DNA of 64,000 nt from Micrasema longulum (GCA_022494885.1 JAGVSM010003413.1:62001-126000); one strand, 5' to 3'; counted from the stretch's first letter, positions 1 through 11,499 are shown. Notes: generated by a model not told the origin, from the sequence alone. A program made the numbers and translations.

Positions 1-107
1 TTGTGCGTATGGTACATGGAGGATTTATCAGGTTCTGAGCTTTCTAGGGAGAGTTCTACGAGAGCTTCGGGCAGCTGGGAGTTTCCCACAACCATACTAT
101 CAGCAAT
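1..107 (-). CDS. Zinc-finger gene exon 8, cut by the window edge
   Basis: The acceptor ATCTTTGTAG lies at 117-108. The 107 bases encode 35 codons beginning IADSMVVGNSQLPEALVELS and stay open to the edge. Phase 0 fits the donor of exon 7. The plus-strand open frame over the same bases is its shadow. Confidence 0.62.
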   Translation of the reverse strand, partial: MADSMVVGNSQLPEALVELSLESSEPDKSSMYHTH

Positions 108-3100
108 CTACAAAGATAAAAACAGTAAATATATGATTCAAGAGTTTTATATGACATGCATGCTTTTAATCCACTTTAAAATTCATAAAGATTTATTATA
201 TTTTTACAAGATATCCTAAATATTAATGTCCATTAATTTTTTTACATATTACCCTGTAAAATCTGTTTCATATAATGCATTATGGTGAAATATATATTTA
301 TATTACATAATAATTTATACGCATCTAAGTTATAAATTAAAAATACTTGGTACGCTTCCAGTTTTTTATTTGACCAATTAGGGGTTGCACCCACTTATGG
401 GCATCTTCAGACTGGTCTTTGTTATACTCAGATATTAATATTATTAATACATATACAATATCAGACTGGTCTCATTTATATGTACATAATATAGTAAAAT
501 ATACACACACTGTATAAATGTATACAGTGAAACCTCTATCTATCGTTCCTCGAATAATCTTTTTCCCGGATGTGTGGTTTATTTCTTCCAGCTCCGAAAT
601 AATTTCATATAAAACATACAAAAATTGATCGCATCGATCGTTTCTCTATCCACCATTTTACCGCATTCATCGTTTGAATTACGATGCGTAAATACGCATC
701 GTAATTCAAACGAAATATTAAAATATGTCAAATGACATATTTTAATATTTTGTGTATGTTCTAATGAGCAGAACGTTCGAAAGAGAAAAAGAGATATAAT
801 GACAATTAGAACAAGTTAAGGTTTCTGAAGATGATTGGCTAAGACTTGATACAGACGAATTTCAACAATTTTGTGGGATAGAAACTATCGAAAGCTTGTG
901 TGACGCAAGGTTGAAGGAGACCGCTGAAGAGGTCGATATTGATGAAGAGGAGCCATCGCCTGTACCTTCATTTTCAGAAGCATGCACCATCTTCGAAAGA
1001 TTAAAAACATTCTACTACTCACATTCAATAACTTTTGCCGAAAAAAATATTATTTGAAAAGCCGATAATATAATGTTGACTTACGGGAATAAAACAAGAA
1101 AAAAACAAACGTCGATGAAAGATTATTTCCAATGCATTAAACTTTAAAATTATTTTTGTTTTTGTCCTGCTTTCTAATTTTATTTAAATACATTTATTTA
1201 CACCTGAAACTTGTATCTTTTTTGGATTTTTTTTTAGAATTGTAATGTAGATTGCCAGGGCGGTATCTTTACCCGATATTATCTCCTTGTGTATTGACCT
1301 CTTATTTCCGCATTCATTGTTTTCCCACATTCATAGTTTATTTCAATAATTCCCTTTAAAAAGATAGATAGAGGTTTCACTGTATTCACTTGGTATTTGT
1401 TTTTTACATCATATTTATTTTGAGAATTTTAATGAAAAAAAATATTTATGTATAAAAAAAACCAAGGGATATTTTTTTTAATAATGGAACAGTCCGAAAC
1501 AATAAGACCAATGTAATTCGTACTGATACATCTAAATTTGTGTTTAACATAAATTACAAAATCATAATTATACATAGTATTTAATTACCTTTTCCATAGC
1601 TATGTTACTGTTATCATGTTGCATTTGGTCCATAGCATTTCCAATTATTGTTGAATTTAGAGGCTCATAGTGTTGCTTTAGATGATGGAAAAATTGTATT
1701 TGGTCTTCTCCATAATAATCTCCGCAAAGTTGGCAGATAAATAACGCCCGCTCCTGATACATAGAGATACACTTTTATTACAACACACACAATATTCACA
1801 TTGTTTATATACTAAGCTTTTTTCTAGAATATTTGTAGAGTTGTTACATACTGGCAAAGTATTATTTACTGGATATACTGATACAGGTTTCTGTGGTTAG
1901 GTTAGTCAAAACCCTTAATACCCTTGAATCCGGAGCCAGTCAGCTATACTCGTATTAATATATGTATATTAGAAAGTGTAACTATGCGAATGACATTGGT
2001 GTTCTGTATTCAAGTGTACATTTCTTTACATATTTATAATAATACAAGTTGATTACCACTACTTATTGTAGATTATATATATTTATGTGACAATTTATTT
2101 AACCAATTACGAGTAAGCCACTAATTGGAATTTACGAAAATTGTCTGTTGGCTTTCCAATAAATTAAAATAAAATTAAGGATCATACTCCATGCACAGCG
2201 TTGTGATCTGTTTGCGTGGCACCCAAGGAATGTTGTTCAGGAGCTGCCATAACTTCGTCTCCCACTCCCTCTTGAAGGATCCCGACAGTTTGTTGTACAT
2301 CTTCATTGCATTGGTTATTTGTCAAAAGACAGACAGTGTTCTTCTTCAACTTTCTGGAAATTCTTTTCTTATGGGGTAAACTCTTTCTGTTCTGCTGTTG
2401 CTTGTTAGTTACTAGAGATGGATTACTTAAATCTGCTTCACATTCCTCAGACTTTAGCTGTGAATCATCATCACCAGTATCCTACAAATCACAAAAAGAA
2501 AATACATCAATCTTATTCATTCTGAAGAAACAAAATCCAAAATATATTGTTAACATAATATATAGCTTCATTTGTACATTTTAAAAACAAACTCTATAAT
2601 ACTAAGCATAAAATAAAAATTCATAATAATAGTTGGTTATTTTATTGGCGATCATTATGTGTAAAACGGCCAAGTATAAAATATGTAGGTTTTTGTTTAT
2701 ATATGTATATGTATTAATATTTCATACTGTATTATTAATTTATAAACACTTTTTCAATAATATTTTATGTAAATGGCAAAAATGCCACGTATAAATAAAT
2801 AAATATGCGGGTATTTATTTATTTAGCGATTTATACATACACAATGGTTTATACATATAAAAGTGGTTTAAGACAATTTCTTACAACAAAATCAAACAGT
2901 TCGGTGGAGAAAAAATACAATTCCATGGACATATTGCATATTAGAAATAAAATATAAATATTCATATTTTTTATCCAATTCATTAAAATAAAAAGTAACC
3001 TCTCCACTATGTGAAGAAGAGGGGTTAAAGTGGGAACAAGAGAAGGAAAGGAAGTGATATTTTAATTTACAAACTACATAATTATTCCTAATAAGAAACC

Positions 3101-6100
3101 TCATTCTTTACCTTAAAATAAACATTAATTTTGTGACACTTTAAAACAGTTTTGTGCTTTTGATGAAAATAACGTACCTTGTAATTCTTGGAATGATGAT
3201 ATTGGTCTACTGGTTTTGCGTGATACCATTCTGTATCTTGCGCTCTCTTTAGCGGGGGTAATGGAGGCAGTAAATTAGACACTTCTACGATATCCGATCC
3301 CCTCAGATCTGCTTGCCCATCCTAAATTTAAACATAATAGCACATTATTAAAATTACTTGATAAAAGAATTATGACATTTGTTCAAATAAATCATTCAAT
3401 CAATCACGTTTGACACCACTGCAACCTCATCACTCGTTAATTTTAATGTACCAAAAAGGACAACTCGCCAAACCTTCCAATACTGTGGCAATAATACCAT
3501 TACATATAGTAAAAATGCGGTCATCAATAGACTGCACACTCCGGGAAATAAGTACCAAAACATTTATTCATTTCATATGAAGTATAGTAGCCTACAAGGC
3601 CCTTCTCTTATATTTCATGAGTGGGAGAGATTAGACTTAGATGTTTCTAAATAAAAACGTTTTTTTTATTTTCGATTGAATGTAATTTCTTATTCCTTAA
3701 TCAACATGTTTTTTTTCTTCGGTTTAATTTTGCTGCGTATTATGTCCATATACCTACACAAATATTTTTCTTTTTTAATCTTTAAAAATATGTTTTTAAT
3801 TATTTTTAAATTGTTATAAGGTGTACAACTTTGCTTCCGCCGTTTCCCCATAGACGGCTTTAGCGGTAAGAAGTGGTCGAAATAAATAGATCATACAAAT
3901 CATGCAATAAACTTGGCCATCTGTCAACATAACCTCATATAAACATTATTCGATTTGTGTCTGCATCATATAATTATTCTTGAAAAAAACGTCAGTTTTT
4001 GAGCCAAATTCTCGTCATTTGTGGGAGGTTTTAATTTTCTGTTTCAATATGAAGAAATCTGCGACTGAGGCTCATCGAATGCTCTGAAATACTTATGGTG
4101 AGGCCGTTATTAGTAAAAGAACGTGCCGTGAGTGATTTCAATGCTTCAAGACAGCCCCATAGCGGTGGAAGAGAGAAGATTTTCAAAGATGCAGAATTGG
4201 AGGCATTACTTGATGAAGACTCCTATCAAAGTCAAAAAGAATTGGCGTGATCATTGGAAGTGACTAAACAAACAATTTCAAAAACGCCTCAAAACCATGG
4301 ACATGATTCAGAAGCATGGAGATTGGGTGCCCCACACGTTGATGATAAACCGAGAGATGTTGAACGGCGTTTGCTTGCTTGTGAACAGTTGCTTGAAAGG
4401 CATAGATGGAAGGGATATCTGCATCGCATTGTGACTGAGGACGAAAAATGGGTTCGTTACGATAACCCTGAGTGCAGAAAATCATGAAGACTTCCCAGCC
4501 ACGATTTCAAGGTCATGCTCTGTATATAGTGGAACCAGTTCGGTGTAGTGTATTATGAGCTGTTAAAACCGAGTGAAAAAATCAAAGGCGATTGTTATAG
4601 AACGCAATGAATGTGTTTGAGTGCAATGCCGCAATACGAGAGACTAAGACACAAAGTGTTGTGAAAGTGGTCGAGACAGACTTGGGAACGTTGAAATGGG
4701 AAGCTCTTCCTCACCCGCCGTATTTTCCAGACGTTGCTTCCTTTGACTATCACTTGTTTCGATCAATGGCACAGCCCGGCTGACCAGCACTTCCGGTCTA
4801 ATGAAGAAGTAAAAAATTGAATCGGTTCGCGGATCGCTTCTAAAGGTGACTAGTTTTTTCAATGCGGGATTCGTACGCTGCCTGAAAGATGGGAGGAAGT
4901 AGTGGCCAGAGATTGAAAATACTTTAAATCATAAATATATAAATAGTTTTTCACAAGAAGCAAAATTGTACACCTAATAATTAAACTGTTTCCCTTTGAA
5001 TGACATTAATATATTATTTATTTGTTATACTATTTACCTTTTTCACACTTTTTTGGTTAACATTTTTTTTTAAATGTCATTTTTACAAATAACTTTACTC
5101 CATTTGCTTGGAATTAGCAAAATTGCTTACCGGGAATCGAACCCAGAACCCTCCGTATGTGAAGCAAGCGTTTTAACCACCACGGGGGGGGTCACTATTA
5201 TTTTATTAAAATCACAAAGTACTTTAAAACATGAAAATTAAAACAATAGTGTGTCTCATGACGACATCATCATCCCCTTTCCGCACCTAATGGTACATAG
5301 GGCACAGCATTGGTACACCGAACGCAGCGTATCTTGATCATTTTTGTTACATGAAGGTAAGATGATCAGTCTTACGCTTCAGTTACCAGTCCAGGTACTA
5401 TGAAATATTTTAGTGTGAAAACACCCTTTTTAAATAAATATTTCATATCATCTATGTCCGGAATCAAAACCGAGACCTCTTGCATGGCAGGCTAAAGCGC
5501 TGACCATTACACCACGAGGCCGACATGACAACAGTTTCCTAAAATTAATTTTTGAATCATAAACTGTGTTTTATTCTTATTTTAGTACAATTCATTTTAT
5601 GTTAGTTTTGTGCGTAAATATTTTAGTGATAAATAAAACAATCTACGAAAATGTATAATTTTTAAAAAATATTATTTTTTAGAATGTCTAAATTTTTGTA
5701 GACATGTACTGGATTTTGCCGTCTAGAGGTTATCAAGATTGACTGATTTACTGATGATACACCAGAGATTGATGATACACTAGATTTATTTAAGAAATTT
5801 AGAGAAATCTAGGCTTATGACTTGTCATTGGCTCGTTTATGTGATCATTTTACACACTTTGCAACATTTACCATTATGCCCAACTTTAAACATCTGTATA
5901 TTTTAAATTTTTCTATCTGTTGAATAATGTTTTTTTATGAATGGAAACACTATTTTATTATTTATTGTTTTAGCATTTATTTAAGGGAATTATTTTTTTT
6001 AAATTTAAAATGAAACACCTTGCCTCTTTCACCCGACCCTATAAGTACCTAAGTACGAATCTGTGTATATATTTTATTTTATTTTATATTTACACCTGAT

Positions 6101-9100
6101 GATGAGTAATTCAGAATACCTGAAACTAGTTGTGTTATAATATATTAAACTCTTATGTGGTAAACATTACAAAGTATTTCATTTAAAATAAATGAAAACA
6201 CAATTTATTTGTCTTGTGATATTTCAAATAAAAAATCCTAATGTTTGCGGTCAATCACTAGATTTCACAATATTGACTAAACAGAAAGTTATATAAATTA
6301 CAGTATTATTTATAAACACAATCTTGAATATGAAAAAACTGCAATAATTATTCATTCATACAGATATATCTAGGTCACTGGAGCTGATATGTAGATACAT
6401 GGGAACGTTTAAAAAATAATTATGAATAAAAATCATCACTTGTTTACATACCGAATTATGATGTTGGTAAAGCCGAATAGAATTATTTAACAAGACACTT
6501 GATGATTCTATTGATCGCTCATTGCACACAATCTGAAAAAAAATGTTAATAAATCTTCAATTCATAGTAAAAACATATTTGTAAAACATGTTAATAAGCA
6601 ATCATATGTTTAATATAAGTATTCTTGTTTGAAAATGAAAAAGTTTGATGCCACCCGAAACTCCATTGAAAAAATGTTATGTTGCCATCATTTATCAATT
6701 GGTTCGCCAATTCGATTTCCTAAGCAACTAGGCAGAGTTGGGTGAGAAAACAAGAAAATATTATTTTAAAAAATCTGAGATATGAAAAATCATCGAGGCC
6801 ACAAAATAACATGAAAAATTGTTTAGTACATTTAAATAATACAGTACCATAAACTAGTATAAAATCGACTGAGTTTAGGGAAAGGTTTCGAAACCATAAT
6901 TTGTAGATTTACTTAATGTGTTTTTGACCAATTATGTGGGTCTCATACACATTCCGGCAAAAGGATTGCGCCAATAGGTGTTTGCGGTTTAAATATTTTT
7001 GCTAGAATAAGATCTACTTAATTGGTTATAAACAGGTTTAAAATAATTAAACCGACTCTTCTATAATTTTGGTTTGAAGCCTTTTTTCTAAACACAGTCT
7101 ATATAGAATCATATGATATCAATTTTTGAAATTAGTGTGGGAGAGTATTGTGAAGTTCCACCTATAGATGTCACCCATATCCGCGATCACACTCTCTCTT
7201 ACCATCTACATTTAGAAGTCTACACTCATGTTTCAATTATTGTATTATCTATTCCGTATCCTGCCTTGCAAACGGTAGATTTTACTCTTATTATTGTAGA
7301 TCTTGCAATATAAAGCATCACATTCAGTTAGAATGTGTACTGGTGTTTCATCATCTGCAACGCAGAACCTTCACCTAGTTTCAGAATGGTAGATCACACA
7401 AATAACAAAAACAAACCTAAACCAAAGCCCAGCAACAGTAATATTTAAAAAAAAAAAAAATATTGATCTTCCGCATGCACATCTCTTTTTGTCTTTTTCT
7501 TTTTTCATTATTTCAATATAAGATTTAAAAATGTAAAATGTAATGTATAACAATATTTGAGTTTGTCCAAATGTTTTTAGACAAATGACTGGATTTCACC
7601 CCCTCGGGAGTCATTAAGATCAACAAATTACAACAGGGATAGAGAACACCTTAAAAAAGGGAATATGGAAGTCTAGGCATTTACAGGGCTTATGACCTGT
7701 CTTTGGCTGGTTTGAGTGGCCACTTTGCACACTGTAACTAAAATCAACAAATGGAAGAATTTAAGAAATATGGATGTTCAAATATAGGCAAAATGGTGAA
7801 TGTTACACAGTGTATAAAGAAGCCACTCAAACCAGCCAATGACAGGTCATAAGTCCTGTAAATGCCTAGACTTCCATATTCCTTTCTTTAAGGTTTTCTC
7901 CATCCCTGTTGTAATTTGTTGTATTGTATTAATTTACACATTTAGAGTAAGAAAATAACTTTGTTCCGGTGGCTGGCAACTTACAGTGGCAATATTTCCC
8001 AACTCATGCATGAGGAGGTTATTCCTCACACGCTGATCAAATTGCGAAGCCACCAGCGCGACAGCCGCTATTCGGCGGTCGTGATCAGCCTGGGACTCCC
8101 CTTGATCTCCTCTGCCACCATCACCCCCCCCATCCTCACCATCCACAAGTAAATCAGCACCCCATTCGCAGAGTTGACCATCTTCATTCACATTCACTTG
8201 CCTAAAAATATTCAAAAGTTTTTTTTATGAAAATAAATATTTGCATTCATGATTTACCCAAAATTTTGGGGCAATTTTCAATGAGTTGTAAAGAACTGAC
8301 TATTATTAGAAAATGGAAATCAAGTTGCGAAAAGTTACTTATTTCACTTCCATATTCTTTACTCCTTCGCTGTTGTGATATCTTTGGTACCATGATAAAA
8401 AATCTCTTGAGGGTTAAATAAAATATATACATACTTAAAATATTAGGAATGAGAAAAAAATTATAAAAATTACACATTTAATTAAATTCGGATAAAATAA
8501 TTCAACTTTGTCGCAACTGTTTTTTTATAGAATGAATATAAGACAAGTACAGCTGTCTAAATACTTGGACTTAGATTAGAAATACATATCTAATAGAATG
8601 ACAAATCTAATACGGACAGTTTTCAAGGGAATCACATTTGCTTAGCGATGTTGGCATAATATTATGTTATATTTTAATATTTATTAATGGCCGTAGTCAA
8701 TTCGTACAAATTGTATAACATAGTTAAAAAGTAATAAAATATAAGATTAAGTTTATAAATCATACATACGTGTTATGATGTACACATAAGCACACTATGT
8801 ATGTTGTATAAGTTAGTACGAATAATTTTAATTTTAAATATTTATAGATTAATTTTATTATATTGACATTAATCAAACTATGAACAGGATTACCAGAGAG
8901 AACTTAATTGTCACAAACAGCGTATTAACTTTACTTCAGATTTTTATTTTCTCCTGAGAATTGCTAGTAAACAACTTATTAAAATAGCTATCAAAAGAAT
9001 TATTTCTCATGTAGCAAGTCTGCGGCAAAACACCTGCAACTTTACAGATTTAGTATGAAAGAAGACGATTTTTATATATTTACATGCAAAAAATAAAATA

Positions 9101-9552
9101 TTATGAAACGACAACTTTTATAGTTACTTGTCAACAAAATATACGAAAATGTTTATTATTTCAAAAATTATTGGCACAGATATTAAATATAATAAAATAA
9201 AATAACTCTTATAATAAACTATTAACATGAACAATTCCCGGAGGTTTCGTTAAAATCTAAGATTTTCGGGCTGATTTGGAATAAAATTTCTCAAATATGT
9301 AATGTCGTAATTACCTGCACAATGCCTGTGATTCAAAAGTATTTTGGTGCAGGGTCCCGCCATTTACCGTAATATCCTGAAAATAATTTTTTTTCAATTT
9401 AAAAACAAAAACATTCCTCAGTCGGAGTGATTGAAAAAACAGCGTGTGATAAAGCCGGATACCTCGGTCACTGAGTGATGAGGCGAAATGTAATGTGTTA
9501 CATTTTCCAATGATTTTTCCTGGGCCAGTAAACTTCCTTCAACCGTACGCAT
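1..9552 (-). CDS. C2H2 zinc-finger protein gene, eight exons, 3' end beyond the left edge
   Basis: I rebuilt this gene by hand from splice sites on the minus strand: exons 9552-9502, 9376-9315, 8201-7985, 6532-6452, 3321-3178, 2481-2188, 1753-1589 and 107-1 (open at the edge). Every junction has GT/AG and a matching phase, and the 1121 nt (373 codons and two bases) stay open. The start MRTVEGS follows an in-frame TAA. The product is acidic and low in complexity at first (a DGEDGGGDGG run in exon 3), then has a PPLPPL patch, a basic stretch (HKKRISRKLKKN) and a finger CQLCGDYYGEDQ...HHLKQH in exon 7 (C-x2-C, H-x3-H spacing). This suggests a nuclear DNA-binding regulator with more fingers beyond the edge; that part is inference. 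I do not recognise the gene. Introns 3, 4 and 7 are full of transposons. A remote homology search would decide its identity. Confidence 0.72.
372..417 (-). ncRNA. Hammerhead-ribozyme-like motif, degraded
   Basis: On the minus strand a core CTGAAGA is preceded by GACCAGT and followed, after a hairpin CCCA-TAAG-TGGG, by an altered GCAA where GAAA is expected. The closing strand ATTGGTC pairs with GACCAGT over seven positions including one G-T. It looks like an old Penelope-like element end. The damaged core means it is probably inactive. Confidence 0.4.
525..1382 (+). mobile_element. pogo/Tigger-like DNA transposon remnant
   Basis: Starts CAGTGAAACCTCTATCTATC and ends with the exact inverse, a 20-base terminal repeat, with TA on both sides, the usual target of the pogo group. 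At 858 bp it is internally deleted. Bases 821-1057 still read as the acidic C-terminus of a Tigger-type transposase (EDDWLRLDTDEFQQF, then EEVDIDEEEPSP). It sits in intron 7 of the zinc-finger gene. Confidence 0.75.
671..750. repeat. Two abutting perfect palindromes
   Basis: Arms 671-690 and 693-712 (20 bases each) pair perfectly around AA. Immediately next, arms 713-730 and 733-750 (18 bases each) also pair perfectly around AA. Both lie inside the Tigger-like remnant. Confidence 0.85.
1589..1753 (-). CDS. Zinc-finger gene exon 7, carries the C2H2 finger
   Basis: 55 codons at phase 0, acceptor GTATCAG and donor GTAATT. The finger reads CQLCGDYYGEDQ then FFHHLKQH, so two cysteines two apart and two histidines three apart, about 13 residues between the pairs. 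This is the only recognisable domain of the gene inside the window. Confidence 0.72.
2188..2481 (-). CDS. Zinc-finger gene exon 6
   Basis: 294 bases, 98 codons open on the minus strand without any ATG requirement, with acceptor GATTTGTAG and donor GTATGA. It begins acidic (DTGDDDSQ), carries a basic segment (HKKRISRKLKKN, a possible nuclear localisation signal) and ends just before the finger exon. Confidence 0.68.
3178..3321 (-). CDS. Zinc-finger gene exon 5
   Basis: 144 bases, 48 codons, phase 0 at both ends, with acceptor TAAATTTAG and donor GTACGT. It contains a proline-rich patch (NLLPPLPPLKR) and a histidine/tyrosine-rich end (DQYHHSKNYK). Confidence 0.68.
3817..4977 (+). mobile_element. 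mariner transposon, inactive
   Basis: Inverted ends TAAGGTGTAC and GTACACCTAA are flanked by TA. The interior reads as a mariner transposase with frame breaks and stops. From left to right: a helix-turn-helix start with MKKSATEAHRML, then LEVTKQTISK, PRDVERRLLACEQLLERH, the first catalytic aspartate in VTEDEKWVRYDN, YYELLKPSE, and HPPYFPDV followed by FDYHLFRSMA. Length (1161 bp) is close to the usual 1.25-1.3 kb. The subfamily is probably cecropia-like, which is tentative. It lies in intron 4 of the zinc-finger gene. Confidence 0.9.
5118..5190 (-). repeat. tRNA-headed SINE group C, head fragment
   Basis: Reads on the minus strand as a tRNA-like box A (CCACGGTGGTTAAAACGCTT type) and a box B GGTTCGATTCCCGG. 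The same head and a common tail recur at 22125, 40797 and 52927. Confidence 0.7.
5240..5524 (-). repeat. tRNA-headed SINE group D
   Basis: Minus-strand head GTCGGCCTCGTGGTGTAATG, a body that includes TAGTACCTGGACTGGTAACT, and a GATGATGATG-type tail after a segment around GTGCGGAAAGGGGATGATGA. Nearly the same unit lies at 41395-41672. Confidence 0.75.
5690..5925 (+). repeat. Group M repeat, old copy
   Basis: A diverged copy of the commonest repeat here. Its hallmark is GGCTTATGACTTGTCATTGG followed by a GTTTA...CATTTTACACAC segment. Other copies are listed at 7558, 15573, 18385, 24893, 40090, 58190 and 60080. Confidence 0.65.
6092..6135 (+). ncRNA. Hammerhead-ribozyme-like motif
   Basis: ACAC, core CTGATGA, an imperfect hairpin ending TACCT, then GAAACTAGTT and GTGT. 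ACAC and GTGT can form stem I, ACTAGT can form a two-base-pair stem III, and the base after it is U as the cleavage rule requires. Stem II is poor and one extra base separates the core from it. Located in intron 4 of the zinc-finger gene. Confidence 0.4.
6452..6532 (-). CDS. Zinc-finger gene exon 4
   Basis: An 81-base exon (27 codons, phase 0 on both sides) between TTTTTTTTCAG and GTATGT. It encodes a serine- and asparagine-rich linker beginning IVCNERSIESSS. It is too short and lacks an ATG, so only the splice signals and phase expose it. Confidence 0.6.
7558..7926. mobile_element. Group M foldback element
   Basis: The right half (from about 7760) is an inverted copy of the left half: GGGAATATGGAAGTCTAGGC on the plus strand at about 7660 returns inverted at about 7870, as does CAACAAATTACAACAGGGAT. 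Inverted arms of about 150 bp, imperfect. Lies in intron 3 of the zinc-finger gene, 60 bp from the exon. Confidence 0.75.
7985..8201 (-). CDS. Zinc-finger gene exon 3
   Basis: The acceptor is TTTTTAG and the donor is a consensus GTAAGT. The 72 codons include an acidic glycine-rich run (DGEDGGGDGG) followed by a more ordered stretch (HDRRIAAVALVASQFDQRVR). The reading frame is open well past both splice sites, which is why a simple open-frame scan gives different ends. Confidence 0.7.
8240..8312 (-). repeat. SINE group B tail fragment
   Basis: Reads on the minus strand as CAACTCATTGAAAATTGCCC and so on, the tail shared with the full copies at 18490 and 61818. Confidence 0.55.
9315..9376 (-). 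CDS. Zinc-finger gene exon 2
   Basis: A T-rich tract ending TTTTCAG precedes it and the donor GTAATTAC follows. It encodes DITVNGGTLHQNTFESQALC plus two bases of a split arginine codon completed by exon 3. Start phase 0 matches exon 1. Confidence 0.65.
9502..9552 (-). CDS. Zinc-finger gene exon 1 (start codon)
   Basis: Encodes MRTVEGSLLAQEKSLEN. The ATG at 9552-9550 sits in AAAAATGCG, with an in-frame TAA two codons upstream. The donor GTAACA follows at phase 0. A second ATG just upstream is in another frame and closes quickly. Confidence 0.55.
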
Positions 9553-9961
9553 TTTTTATGAATTTTCATATAACTTGTAGACACAAAACATTAATTAAAG
9601 CATTTAAAATTGGCGCTGTAGCAAATTGACAGCTGATACACCAAGGTCATATACAAGAAGAAGACATTGTAAAGCATCACGAGTGTGCACCGAAACGTTA
9701 AATTTTAGTTCGAAACACATAAACACAATATCGGGAGAAAAAAACTATAACCCGTAAAACTAAATATTCAAATATTGAAGAAAAATAATAACTTAAATAT
9801 TAAAAGCAAACAACTTCCATCTTTTGACACACGACAACCCACAAATTATTTGTAAATCTGTAATAGATTCGCAAATTCTGCGTATTCTATGATTCTTTAT
9901 GGATGGTGTCATCTATGGGAAAAAAATATAGAGTATAGTACCTACCTTAGTTTGAGTCAAA
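9553..9961 (-). promoter_or_regulatory. 5' flank of the zinc-finger gene
   Basis: Upstream of the start codon of the minus-strand zinc-finger gene. The promoter and 5' untranslated region should lie here, but I see no clear TATA box or initiator and no other coding potential. Confidence 0.25.
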
Positions 9962-10160
9962 TGAGGAACTTCAGCCCTGCGGGAATTTGGATACAAAAAA
10001 TGTTTCCTTGCGCGGGGTAAAAATTAGAGCATTAAATTGTACTGAAAAGTTTCTTGAAAATATTCGGAAAAAATAATAAAAAATATTTTAATAAAAACGC
10101 ACTACTTTGAATGACGTCACTGGTTCATGTGAATCAACCTATGATCTGAGAGCTATGGAA
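9962..10160 (+). repeat. Group I repeat, copy 1
   Basis: AGGAACTTCAGCCCTGCGGG at the start and CACTACTTTGAATGACGTCA near the end are shared, in order and spacing, with 58000-58160. No coding capacity, no ends recognised. Confidence 0.65.
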
Positions 10161-10224
10161 GATTTCTTTACAAAATTTTAAAAGAAGTGATTTTAACCAA
10201 ATTTAAAGGTTATCAGATAAAGAA

Positions 10225-10320
10225 AAATATAAAAAGGAAGGCGAGTGCCCGGAACCAGGATGAACGGTGCACTAACATCAATCTTGGCAAATAAATGTTT
10301 ATCGCAGAAGGCATTATTAA
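10225..10320 (+). pseudogene. RTE-like LINE scrap
   Basis: Aligns by eye to the RTE segment that encodes ERRxSAGSRVNGxLKSxLAN at 36800-36930 (minus). A further short match (KAET-type) lies near 10846. Broken by substitutions and stops. Confidence 0.55.
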
Positions 10321-11499
10321 CAGTTTATAAGTTTTATAATTAGCAATTCAGCCTGGTGCCGACATTTATGCATGAAAGTGAGGTATAGAATCAAAAAAAC
10401 AAAGATGAAAGTAAGCTGATAGCTCTCGGGCGAATGTATGCTAAAATATTTAATAAAAGGTGAACATGTTAATTTATTTATTATGGATACAGCCGAAGTC
10501 AATTACAACAGTTACACGAAGAAACATACGAGTATATGTAAGAAACTGAACAAAAATAACATAAAGCTATGTAGCAAAGACAAACAAGAGCAATACAATA
10601 ATGCTCTTCAATATATTCATAAACACAATAAACATGTAAGATTTCTAGCTTAACCATGCCAATCCATCTTCATCCACTGTTTTAGTGGCGATGAGATCTA
10701 TGAAAAGCCGGAAGATCTATTTCAAAGAGTTATAAGTTGTGCGACGAATTGATCAATCTACACATTCTGGATATTGGGCCATAAAAACAAAAGTTGCTAT
10801 TAGAAGATTTAATATATATATCAGATTTCGATTATGTCCAGATTATTGCATTATATAAGGCTGAGACAGACATTATAGACTAAATTGTCTTTATTTTATT
10901 ATTCCTTTCTGTTTGTGTTGTTATTACGTTTATTATAATTTGTTGATCCCGTCAAATAAAACGTCAAATAATACCCGTTCTGTAAAAGTTTGTTTTTTAA
11001 ACACAATTTAACATGTCTTTAAAAGTACCTAACAGCACCCAACAAGTATTAATTATTAGAAAAATAGGCATAGTTAAATACGTAGGTCTTCAGTTACCTT
11101 TGTATCAGAGTTTTTAAAAAAACCTATAGAATCAAAACCTAAAATTTTTGACGTTTTCAAACGTCAAAAAAAAGGCCCACATCATTTTAGTGCCTAGGCC
11201 TTGAGTCAAGAAATGGTGTTGGGTGTTACATCAACCATCACGCAAAGAAAACTTCTATACTAAAAAAAAGTTTCTTCCTCCCCAAAATAGTCTATGGAAT
11301 ATCGTAGTGATGAAATAAGCAATTAATGAAAATAGTAAATATCTAGTTTATAATCGATTATAGAATCACAAAATTTTACAGTTGGTGAGTATTAGGTATT
11401 TAAATTGTTTTTTGATTTAAGCTTTCAAATTTCTGTAACTACGAGTTACGAATGTATATGCTCTATACAAGGAAAAATACTTTAGGGTGGTTTGCGGAA
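10321..11499. other. Unassigned AT-rich stretch
   Basis: Holds a 71-codon open frame at 10438-10653 with no recognisable domain, and the residual RTE match near 10846. Nothing else is visible. Confidence 0.3.

Noticed and set aside
4264..4485. 73-codon minus-strand frame
   Set aside because: Antisense shadow of the mariner transposase.
10438..10653. 71-codon plus-strand frame
   Set aside because: Lysine- and asparagine-rich, typical of chance frames in AT-rich DNA, and it lies among RTE scraps.
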